Below, one piece after another: positions 1 to 5,697 of a stretch of DNA of 28,950 nucleotides. The stretch spans positions 1 to 28,950 of the forward strand of contig CAYFJO010000095.1 of NCBI GenBank assembly GCA_964343305.1, read 5' to 3'. This stretch comes from CAYFJO01 sp964343305. Its GTDB lineage: Bacteria > Planctomycetota > Planctomycetia > Pirellulales > Pirellulaceae. Each line of letters starts with the position of its first letter. The first letter of the stretch is position 1. The notes beneath the pieces are model-generated. The model did no database searches. It saw nothing but the letters and a program-made list of their open reading frames with translations, and was not told the DNA's origin. The translations under genes and the position numbers were made by a program.

Positions 1-26
1 ATTAAGAGTGTTGTTCTTCCTACTTT

Positions 27-58
27 CCGACACGTTGTCGGATGAAACCCCGTTGGCA
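27..58 (+). repeat. Right end of an attC-like site of a preceding cassette
   Basis: The sequence GTCGGATGAAACCCCGTTGG matches the right half of the complete sites downstream (GTCGG...CCCGTTG). A small hairpin, CCGACA-CGT-TGTCGG, lies at 27-41. The left half is not visible and may have preceded the window or been lost. The core G^TT at 52-54 marks the start of the first complete cassette. Confidence 0.55.
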
Positions 59-72
59 GACGCAAGTCATTT

Positions 73-357
73 ATGGATCGGCGCGAAATCTATCTTGAAA
101 TCGTGTATCGCGGCTTGCTCGATATCCGCGCGAATTGCAACGACAGCAAACAGGTGTTCGCGCAATCGGATCATCTGCACAACATGCCCGACTTGTTGGC
201 AAATCTCGACAATGAGGAATTGCACGACTTCTACTGGAATTGCATGCGTCCGTCCTACTTGAGCGAATGCACGCCGGAACGCGCCAAGATGTTTGACGAG
301 CTCTGGGCACAGTTGGAAGACTTGCAAGCAAAAGCTGATGGCGAGCCTGATTCGTAG
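73..357 (+). CDS. Hypothetical cassette protein 1 (94 aa)
   Basis: An acidic, probably soluble and largely helical protein with no recognised domain. Its C-terminal half (after ECTPERAKMFDEL) reads as an amphipathic helix rich in Glu, Leu and Ala. There is no signal peptide or membrane segment. The start lies 15 bases after the GTTGGCA core, and the stop codon falls 3 bases before the left end of the next attC-like site. It therefore fills its cassette completely, a layout typical of integron cassettes. No Shine-Dalgarno sequence is obvious. The function is unknown. Confidence 0.75.
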   Translation: MDRREIYLEIVYRGLLDIRANCNDSKQVFAQSDHLHNMPDLLANLDNEELHDFYWNCMRPSYLSECTPERAKMFDELWAQLEDLQAKADGEPDS

Positions 358-360
358 CAC

Positions 361-507
361 GCGTCTGCCAACACAGCATCTGCCGCAAAGGTCCTGCGGA
401 CACGCCTTCGTCTTTCATTCCACGGGCGCTCGCGTAAAATCGGTTGTTGGTTGTTCGGCGTTTTCCGCTTCGATCAGGGGCGGCGTCGGCAATGCTACCC
501 GTTGTCC
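361..507 (+). repeat. attC-like recombination site 1
   Basis: R'' box TGCCAAC (366-372) is followed by a left arm AGCATCTGCCG (375-385). This pairs with CGGCAATGCT (487-496) leaving one extra base in the left arm, which resembles the extrahelical base of attC sites. An inner stem ACGCC (402-406)/GGCGT (482-486) adds length. Between the arms on the left sits a side hairpin, GTCC-TGC-GGAC (391-401). R' is GTTGTCC at 501-507. The extended R'' segment 361-372 is the perfect complement of the cassette's own 5' end. Confidence 0.78.
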
Positions 508-517
508 ATCACAGCGT

Positions 518-976
518 ATGGCCTTCGATGTCCTTCACGTGTTTCCGCATCTCGCCAACACTGGCGCTGTCTTAACACCGCTGGACGGCTGGGGCACACT
601 CCAGCGCCAAACTTGCGATTCCATTGAGCGTCTGGCGGCGGATCTTGATCGCTACTCTGCATTGCACCAGCAATACGTCGACGATCACGTGACACGCGGA
701 TTGTGGCCTGAAGCGTCCGATGTTTCCTGTATTGGCTACTCCCTCTTCGTGCGAAATCAAACGACGATGGTTCAACTGGGTGTTTCCCCGCTAGGTTGCA
801 TCGTTTTTCGTATCCTGCCTAAACCATTGGCGCGCCTTTCTGGCAATTTGTCCGGTGATGATCTAATCGCTTTTCAACTCGACGAATGGACCGAGTTCAC
901 GCGCGACGAGTGTGTTTCTCGTGCCGACGCGCTTGAGGCCGTCAAATACTGTCTGGTCAACTCCCGCTTCAAGTGA
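518..976 (+). CDS. Hypothetical cassette protein 2 (152 aa)
   Basis: Not recognised. The frame is open upstream, but that stretch runs through attC-like site 1. The Met at 518, 11 bases after the R' box, is therefore the sensible start (MAFDVLHVFPHL...). The protein looks soluble, with no signal peptide. Its C-terminus, DECVSRADALEAVKYCL, looks helical, and the middle (VSCIGYSLFVRN) is beta-like. The stop codon abuts the next attC-like site by one base. The function is unknown. Confidence 0.68.
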   Translation: MAFDVLHVFPHLANTGAVLTPLDGWGTLQRQTCDSIERLAADLDRYSALHQQYVDDHVTRGLWPEASDVSCIGYSLFVRNQTTMVQLGVSPLGCIVFRILPKPLARLSGNLSGDDLIAFQLDEWTEFTRDECVSRADALEAVKYCLVNSRFK

Positions 977-977
977 C

Positions 978-1115
978 GGCCAAGAGCATGTTCGCTGAGT
1001 CCCTTCGGGAACGCCTTCGATTTGGTGCCGACCACGTTCCGATATAGAATCAAATTGCTGTTCGACGCTTATTGATGTCGCAGACAACGGCGTCGAACAT
1101 GCCAACCCGTTGGGC
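978..1115 (+). repeat. attC-like recombination site 2
   Basis: R''-like GGCCAAG (978-984) is followed by GCATGTTCG (986-994), which pairs perfectly over 9 bases with CGAACATGC (1094-1102). The inner stem is ACGCC (1011-1015)/GGCGT (1089-1093). The left-side hairpin is TCCC-TTC-GGGA (1000-1010). R' is GTTGGGC (1109-1115), a full match to GTTRRRY. Its layout matches sites 1 and 3. Confidence 0.78.
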
Positions 1116-1125
1116 GACCTAACCG

Positions 1126-1611
1126 ATGCCAAAACCCGTTGGATCGCTGACCTTAGAAGGAAATGTTTTTCCCTTCAGCGACGCTTCGTGCCGCATTCGC
1201 GATGGCCTTGTGTTCATTAAGGCGCACGGCTCGGACTGCGGCCTTCAACTCCCATGTATGCCGTTCGGCGAATCGGCCAGTCGCGACAATCTACCAGGCC
1301 GTGAATGGCGTCCATCTACCGCCGACCTAAACGCTTCGGACACGCTCAATGAGGGCGGTTTTGTCGTTCTCCGCGACGAAGAATTTGTGCCGTATTCAGC
1401 TCTCGTTTGTTGCGTAGGCTATCGCGCCGATTCCAATACGCTTGAATTTGACCTATCATTCTCCGGTCTGTTCAATGGCGACGCCGAGTTTCGGGATATC
1501 CACGGACATATCGAATGCGTTTTTGATTCGCCGCCATGCCCGGAATGTGGTCATCCACTTCGGTCTGCCGCTGCTCAACAGTGCTTTGAATGTGGGGCTC
1601 TCTGGCGCTAA
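1126..1611 (+). CDS. Hypothetical cassette protein 3 with C-terminal zinc-ribbon-like motif (161 aa)
   Basis: The last 25 residues carry two CxxC knuckles, CPECGHPL and CFECGALW, separated by about 12 residues. This is a pattern expected to bind one Zn(II) as a rubredoxin/zinc-ribbon knuckle pair. The rest of the protein alternates beta-like segments (GGFVVLRDEEFVPY, NTLEFDLSFSGLF) with no recognised family. There is no signal peptide, so it is probably cytoplasmic. The start at 1126 is 10 bases after the GTTGGGC core and the stop is one base before the next attC-like site. Nucleic-acid or protein binding is possible but not shown. Confidence 0.75.
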   Translation: MPKPVGSLTLEGNVFPFSDASCRIRDGLVFIKAHGSDCGLQLPCMPFGESASRDNLPGREWRPSTADLNASDTLNEGGFVVLRDEEFVPYSALVCCVGYRADSNTLEFDLSFSGLFNGDAEFRDIHGHIECVFDSPPCPECGHPLRSAAAQQCFECGALWR

Positions 1612-1612
1612 T

Positions 1613-1763
1613 GGTCGCCCAATGTGTGGCCGCTGAGTTGCGGCATCCGTGCCGCCAACGCCTTCCTTCTTCATTCAGCGTGGGCTTTCGATGTATTATT
1701 TCCTGGTTGGCCGACGTCTTTAGCTTCGTCGAAGGGCGGCGTCGGCCACACAACCCGTTGTGC
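1613..1763 (+). repeat. attC-like recombination site 3
   Basis: The left end GGTCGCCCAAT (1613-1623) matches the complement of its own cassette's 5' end at 10 of 11 bases. The arm TGTGTGGCCG (1623-1632) is the perfect complement of CGGCCACACA (1743-1752). The inner stem is ACGCC (1658-1662)/GGCGT (1738-1742). The side hairpin GCGGCA-TCCG-TGCCGC spans 1640-1655. R' is GTTGTGC (1757-1763). This is the best-formed site of the array. Confidence 0.82.
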
Positions 1764-1784
1764 GGGCTGCTCCCGTAACTCGCA

Positions 1785-2234
1785 ATGTCAACAGACTATC
1801 AGATTTTCTTTCAATCAGATGAACCTGTTGAATCAACGTTGGAATTGATTAGCAGAGTCGAAGGAGTTGACACTCAGGGGGAATTGCACATCGAGGGGTT
1901 AGTAGCGACATCCTTTGGTGAACTCACAACACAGTCACGTCAAATCATGCTCGATGAGTACGGCGAGTACGGACTCAACGTCAATTGGAACATCAGCGGT
2001 ACATACGACAAAACGACTGACATCTGCGAGCTGACAGAGCGATTGTTTCGCTGTGCGGCGGTGATGGTAAACGCACACCCAAATCGGTCGCTAAGTCTGA
2101 TGCGCAACGCTGAGAGTTTCTACGTGTTTAACGAACCGAGCCGGCTCATCGTGTCGCCTGTATACTCGAAGTCACACGCAATTGTAGAGACACTCTTTCA
2201 AAAGCCATTCAATCTTGAACTAATTGAATACTGA
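1785..2234 (+). CDS. Hypothetical cassette protein 4 (149 aa)
   Basis: A soluble, acidic protein with no signal peptide or membrane segment and no family I can name with confidence. The size, mixed alpha/beta look and the pattern ELTERLFRCAAVMV vaguely resemble small immunity-like proteins, but that is a guess. It starts 21 bases after the R' box of site 3. Unlike its neighbours, about 44 bases separate its stop from the next site's left arm. Confidence 0.72.
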   Translation: MSTDYQIFFQSDEPVESTLELISRVEGVDTQGELHIEGLVATSFGELTTQSRQIMLDEYGEYGLNVNWNISGTYDKTTDICELTERLFRCAAVMVNAHPNRSLSLMRNAESFYVFNEPSRLIVSPVYSKSHAIVETLFQKPFNLELIEY

Positions 2235-2278
2235 GGCCCTACTCTGAGTGTCTCACCACGCCAACATGCAACCTTTCT

Positions 2279-2449
2279 CGCACACTGAATGGGCGCAGGG
2301 CACTGAGTTGACGTGCAAATCGGCGGCTCGCTCGGAGGATCCGGGTCGCCGCTTAGTGGTGAAGAATGATCCACTTCGTTAGAATTGTTCTCAATTCTAA
2401 AACCACTCAGAATGGAAGGCGCGGCGCCGCCCATTCGTATACGTTGTGC
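2279..2449 (+). repeat. attC-like recombination site 4 (more diverged)
   Basis: GAATGGGCG (2287-2295) pairs perfectly with CGCCCATTC (2428-2436). It is preceded by CGCACA (2279-2284), complementary to the 5' end of its own cassette (GTTGTGCG at 1757) over 6 bases. R' is GTTGTGC (2443-2449). The site is longer than the others (about 171 bp). The inner ACGCC/GGCGT stem is not clear, so this copy is either a different attC type or degenerating. Confidence 0.62.
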
Positions 2450-2459
2450 GGGCTTGGCG

Positions 2460-2861
2460 ATGCTTGAATCCTTGTTATTCATTGTCGCGGCGCTCCTTGT
2501 GTTGGTCGTGCTCACCAGCCTTGCGCTCGCTCCGGTGGTTGGAATGTCGTTCTATCTTGCTACGAACGGCAAGATGGCCCGTGCTAACGTGGCTGTTGGC
2601 ATTCTGTCGTCGGTGCTGGGCCTCATCGTGGGCGGGTTGGTCTTCGATCCCGTTGCGCGAACGCCCCCCGCGCAAGCGTACTTGATTGTCGGTGTCTGGA
2701 TTGGCGGTATTCTCGGCGTTGTGATTGCGACGATTGCTCGCTTCACGAATGGTCCGCGCGAATTTCAACTCCAGCGGAGCCTGCGTTCGTGGTTCGTCGT
2801 GGTTTCGCTTGTCTGTGTGGGATGTGCAGCCGTTGCATACGTGTGGCGGCTTGATTGGTGA
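2460..2861 (+). CDS. Small integral membrane protein, cassette protein 5 (133 aa)
   Basis: Four hydrophobic helices can be read: residues about 4-32 (LLFIVAALLVLVVLTSLALA onward), 44-60 (VAVGILSSVLGLIVGGLVF), 72-93 (AYLIVGVWIGGILGVVIATI) and 109-129. These point to an inner-membrane protein of unknown function. The frame is open back to 2385, but the upstream Met lies inside attC-like site 4. The start at 2460, 10 bases after R', gives a Met followed directly by a membrane segment. Cassettes often carry small membrane proteins; no specific family is recognised. Confidence 0.72.
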   Translation: MLESLLFIVAALLVLVVLTSLALAPVVGMSFYLATNGKMARANVAVGILSSVLGLIVGGLVFDPVARTPPAQAYLIVGVWIGGILGVVIATIARFTNGPREFQLQRSLRSWFVVVSLVCVGCAAVAYVWRLDW

Positions 2862-2865
2862 TTCT

Positions 2866-2950
2866 GGCCGCCCAACTACTTGGGATGTGAAGTCAGCGAA
2901 AAGAAGACTTGGACATTGTTTTGCGTGCTCCCGAGCCTGACTTCAAATCC
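2866..2950 (+). repeat. Left half of a fifth attC-like site plus an inverted repeat at the array end
   Basis: Five bases after the last cassette stop, GGCCGCCCAAC (2866-2876) ends in a consensus R'' box, GCCCAAC. It matches 9/12 to the complement of its own cassette's 5' end. No convincing partner R' follows. Instead GGATGTGAAGTCAG (2883-2896) faces CTGACTTCAAATCC (2937-2950), an inverted repeat with 13/14 pairing and a 40-base loop. It may be the remains of the terminal attC or an unrelated stem-loop. The stretch 2951-3200 holds nothing I recognise. Confidence 0.45.
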
Positions 2951-3203
2951 GTGTTCAAGGCGAGATGCTTCGTGGCAATACGGCTAGGGGTTTGAATTGG
3001 GTTGCGAGAATTGGGCGGAATCGTTCGCTCGTCAAGCGGTGCTGAGAATTAGTCGGGACGGATTGCGTAAGAGCCGGGCGGCGCAAGATGCGATGGGAGA
3101 CGATCGGATCATACCGGCTGTGGGACGGCTTGGCGCGAGGGACAGGCGGTATGCGCAGACGGCGAACGACGGCAAGGGCGGCGTCCCACCCGGAGTGACA
3201 ACG

Positions 3204-3392
3204 TTCGCCGGACCAAAGCTGCCGGTGCTCAGCGATGGCCGGCTGGTTGCGACGGGAAGAAATCTAGGCTTGTGGCTCGTCGAACCCGAAACAGCACGGT
3301 TCACAAAGTTTACAGAGCCGATCGGCAACTCTCATCCGGGGTTGGTAGAATATGACGGCAAACTCTGCGTGACGTCCGGCACAGCCAAGGTG
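3204..3392 (+). pseudogene. Remnant of a sialidase-like C-terminal propeller domain
   Basis: In frame but without a credible start, the translation around residues GPKLPVLSDGRLVATGR and SHPGLVEYDGKLCVTS lines up with the last blades of the intact sialidase downstream (GGPLLAKWN...LIGGRN and SYPGFVQLDDRRALVSYYS). It shares the order GP-L, GR, PG-V-D and a terminal serine-rich strand. It is therefore probably the tail of a second, lost sialidase gene. The region is open in frame with the downstream gene, so an automatic caller may fuse the two. The reading as a paralogue fragment is inferred from local pattern similarity. Confidence 0.5.
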
Positions 3393-3455
3393 GACGCGGT
3401 TGTATTTGCAGCACTCGGCTTGCCGTTAAATGACTCAATTGAGGTATCGCATCCA

Positions 3456-5684
3456 ATGAGAAGACCTAACAAACTACTCGCGTTCATTCTTGCCTTTGGC
3501 TTCTGTTGTGCAGCAATCGATGCCGCAGAGACACCGCCGTCAAAGCCGCTTTTTCCCAACGGCCAGCCAGGCGACGATGACTATAAACGTTGGCGCATAC
3601 CGACGCTGGTCGTCGCACCGGACAAGTCGTTGCTGGCGATTTGCGAAGGTCGGGTTGATGGTGGGGGCGCGACAGGAAATATCGACCTGATCCTGAAACG
3701 CAGCACAGACAATGGCCAAACGTGGGGTCGGAACGAGCTGATCGCCGATGCCGGCGACGACACGCTGTTGCAATTCTGTCCGGTTGTAGACAAGACGACC
3801 GGAATCATCTGGCTGGTTTTCGCTCGCAACGTTGGCTCGGATAAAGAAGGTGACATCATCACCGGCAAGGGCAGTCCGTCGCGAATCTTCATGACGCACA
3901 GCAGAGACAGCGGACGCAATTGGGCAGAACCGACAGAACTGACGAAGACTCTGACCAAAGAGAACTGGACCTGGGGCGGTGGTTCGCCTGGCGGTGGCAT
4001 CCAACTGAAATCCGGTCGGCTGCTGATTCCGGCGTATCACGCGATCTTGCCTGCCGATGGCGGAGATCCAGACTACCAAAGCCACATGATCTACAGCGAT
4101 GACCATGGCAAGACCTGGCAACTCGGCAAAACAGTGACGCCGCACACCAACGAATGCCAGGTCGCCCAGCGTCGTGACGGAACAGTCTACTTCAACGCCC
4201 GCTCATTGAATCTCGACTCAGGACGGCCTTTTCCCGCTCAGTTTCGTGGTTGGCGAACCGTGGCCGAAAGCACAGACGGTGGAGTCAACTGGAAGAACGT
4301 GAAACTGGAGACCGCTCTAGTCGATGATCCATGTCAGGGCTCGCTGCATGTGCTACCAAAACGTAGCCGAAGTCGTGAGACTTCGGACCGAGACGACGAC
4401 CGAAGTCTCACGACTTCGGCTACACCACCGGTGTGGATCTTTACTCATCCGGCTGGCCCTGGTCGAAGAGAGCTGGCGGCGCGAATCAGCTACGACGAAG
4501 GGCGCACCTGGCCTGGCTTTCGGCGACTGGTTCGCGGCGGAGTGGGGTATTCCAGCCTGACTACGATGCCCAATGGCAAGTTGGGCTGTCTATTCGAAAT
4601 CTGGGACCTCGAGCGGCGGACCAATGTGATCCGCTTCACAGAATTCACCGTCGATTGGTCGCTGGATGATTCGGTGGCCAAATCGCTTCCGAAAGTCGAG
4701 TTGAAAGAAGTAGGCAAGGTGGAAGGTTCGGGCGAGGACCACAACGCCTTCACAGATCTGATTCGGTTTCGCGACGACATCTATTTGACGTTTCGCAAGA
4801 GCGACATCGGGCACGGCGTCTATCCTGATTCGCAAGTCGTCGTCATGAAGAGCGAAGACGAAGGAAAGACGTGGCGCGAGATCCACCGTTTTTCTGTTCC
4901 CGAACGCGATACCCGCGATCCGCACTTCCTGATCTTCAAAGACCAGCTTTTCATCTTTTCCGGAACTTGGGATGCGCGGCCGTTAATCAAGAACAGTTTC
5001 GAAATGAACGATCACGTCGGAGTGGCCGTTGCGACGAAGGATGGCCGTACATGGACGGAGCCCAGGATGCTAGAAGGGACGCACGGCCACTACATCTGGC
5101 GTGCTGCCACCGATGGTAACCAGGCTTATCTCTGTGCGAGACGGGTCCGCGATTTTGTGCGAACGAAGAGTCGCGCACAACGTGGCCAGTTAACTGAGCA
5201 TGCCCTTCTATCGAGCGAAGACGGCTGGGTCTGGAAATATCACGCGATGGTGCAACCGCAGTACGGCAACGAAACCGCGTTCTTGATCGACGATGATGGT
5301 TCGATGCTGGGGATCGCACGCACTGGTGGCAGTACAGCTCAACTCGTCCGCGCACAACCGCCGTTTACGAAGTTCAGCCTGTTGAACCTGGACCGCCCCA
5401 TCGGTGGCCCGCTGCTGGCGAAGTGGAATCAGCACTATCTCATCGGCGGTCGGAACACGCTGTACGGCAAGCGAGTGTGCGCACTCTATTGGCTGGCCGA
5501 CGAGCAACTGTTCCCCATGCTGGAGCTGCCGAGCGGCGGCGACTGTTCTTATCCAGGATTCGTGCAACTGGATGACCGCCGCGCCCTGGTTTCCTACTAC
5601 TCCAGCCATGAAGGGTTTGCGGCGAAACCAGGCAAAGAGCCGCCAAGTTCCATCTTCGTCGCGGAACTGGAGATGCACGACTGA
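3456..5684 (+). CDS. Secreted two-domain exo-sialidase-like protein (BNR/Asp-box)
   Basis: Likely releases terminal sialic acids from glycans (exo-alpha-sialidase, GH33-like). I chose the Met at 3456 because it opens a signal peptide (MRRPNKLLAFILAFGFCCAA, cleavage near AIDAA). The open frame upstream is a remnant. Domain 1 (about 35-390) has the RIP motif with Arg47 (first arginine of the sialidase triad) and Asp boxes such as STDNGQTW (83-90), SRDSGRNW, SDDHGKTW, STDGGVNW and SYDEGRTW. Domain 2 (about 400-742) has further Asp boxes (SEDEGKTW, SSEDGWVW) and resembles a second propeller. A palindromic element encodes about 20 foreign residues, rich in Arg, Ser and Asp, near residues 303-323. 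They lie just before PVWIFTHPAG, in a likely surface loop. Thirteen bases separate it from the esterase gene, suggesting an operon. Confidence 0.85.
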   Translation: MRRPNKLLAFILAFGFCCAAIDAAETPPSKPLFPNGQPGDDDYKRWRIPTLVVAPDKSLLAICEGRVDGGGATGNIDLILKRSTDNGQTWGRNELIADAGDDTLLQFCPVVDKTTGIIWLVFARNVGSDKEGDIITGKGSPSRIFMTHSRDSGRNWAEPTELTKTLTKENWTWGGGSPGGGIQLKSGRLLIPAYHAILPADGGDPDYQSHMIYSDDHGKTWQLGKTVTPHTNECQVAQRRDGTVYFNARSLNLDSGRPFPAQFRGWRTVAESTDGGVNWKNVKLETALVDDPCQGSLHVLPKRSRSRETSDRDDDRSLTTSATPPVWIFTHPAGPGRRELAARISYDEGRTWPGFRRLVRGGVGYSSLTTMPNGKLGCLFEIWDLERRTNVIRFTEFTVDWSLDDSVAKSLPKVELKEVGKVEGSGEDHNAFTDLIRFRDDIYLTFRKSDIGHGVYPDSQVVVMKSEDEGKTWREIHRFSVPERDTRDPHFLIFKDQLFIFSGTWDARPLIKNSFEMNDHVGVAVATKDGRTWTEPRMLEGTHGHYIWRAATDGNQAYLCARRVRDFVRTKSRAQRGQLTEHALLSSEDGWVWKYHAMVQPQYGNETAFLIDDDGSMLGIARTGGSTAQLVRAQPPFTKFSLLNLDRPIGGPLLAKWNQHYLIGGRNTLYGKRVCALYWLADEQLFPMLELPSGGDCSYPGFVQLDDRRALVSYYSSHEGFAAKPGKEPPSSIFVAELEMHD
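4363..4423. repeat. Palindromic REP-like element inserted in frame in the sialidase gene
   Basis: The 24-base arms 4363-4386 and 4400-4423 are perfect reverse complements, separated by 13 bases. Each arm itself folds as CCGAAGTC-GTGA-GACTTCGG (or its complement), so the element is a pair of hairpins facing each other, as in REP/BIME units. A related copy lies at 7306-7354. The sialidase frame stays open through it. Confidence 0.9.
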
Positions 5685-5685
5685 C

Positions 5686-5696
5686 AAAGGAGAAAG
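5686..5696 (+). promoter_or_regulatory. Strong ribosome binding site of the esterase gene
   Basis: AAAGGAGAAAG contains the near-ideal AAGGAG (5687-5692), five bases before the ATG at 5698 and directly after the sialidase stop codon. It fixes the downstream start, although the frame is open for another 290 bases upstream. It also argues for translation from a shared mRNA. Confidence 0.8.
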
Positions 5697-5697
5697 T

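Larger units (their letters stand above)
52..2876 (+). mobile_element. Integron-type gene cassette array (five cassettes, no integrase in window)
   Basis: Five small genes on one strand are separated by spacers sharing a right-half core (GGCGTCG, 6-9 variable bases, ACCCGTTG) and a left half that pairs with it. Each cassette's 5' end is complementary to its own 3' end: GTTGGCAGACGC at 52-63 pairs 12/12 with GCGTCTGCCAAC at 361-372; GTTGGGCGACC at 1109-1119 pairs 10/11 with 1613-1623; the other three match 7/10, 7/10 and 9/12. This is the known outcome of integrase recombination of circular cassettes at G^TT. Genes start 9-21 bases after the core site, as in cassettes. The right-hand boundary near 2.9 kb lacks a clear final R' box. 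An intI/attI platform would lie left of the window, or the array could be an integrase-less attC cluster. Confidence 0.82.

Noticed and set aside
361..2449. Regularly spaced repeated spacers could be taken for a CRISPR-like or tandem repeat array
   Set aside because: Units are 140-170 bp, separated by distinct genes, and conserved only in arm ends and pairing, with ends matching their own cassette. This is attC logic, not CRISPR.
2997..3455. N-terminal extension of the sialidase
   Set aside because: The extension lacks a signal peptide and contains a degraded sialidase-like tail, while the Met at 3456 starts a clean signal peptide.
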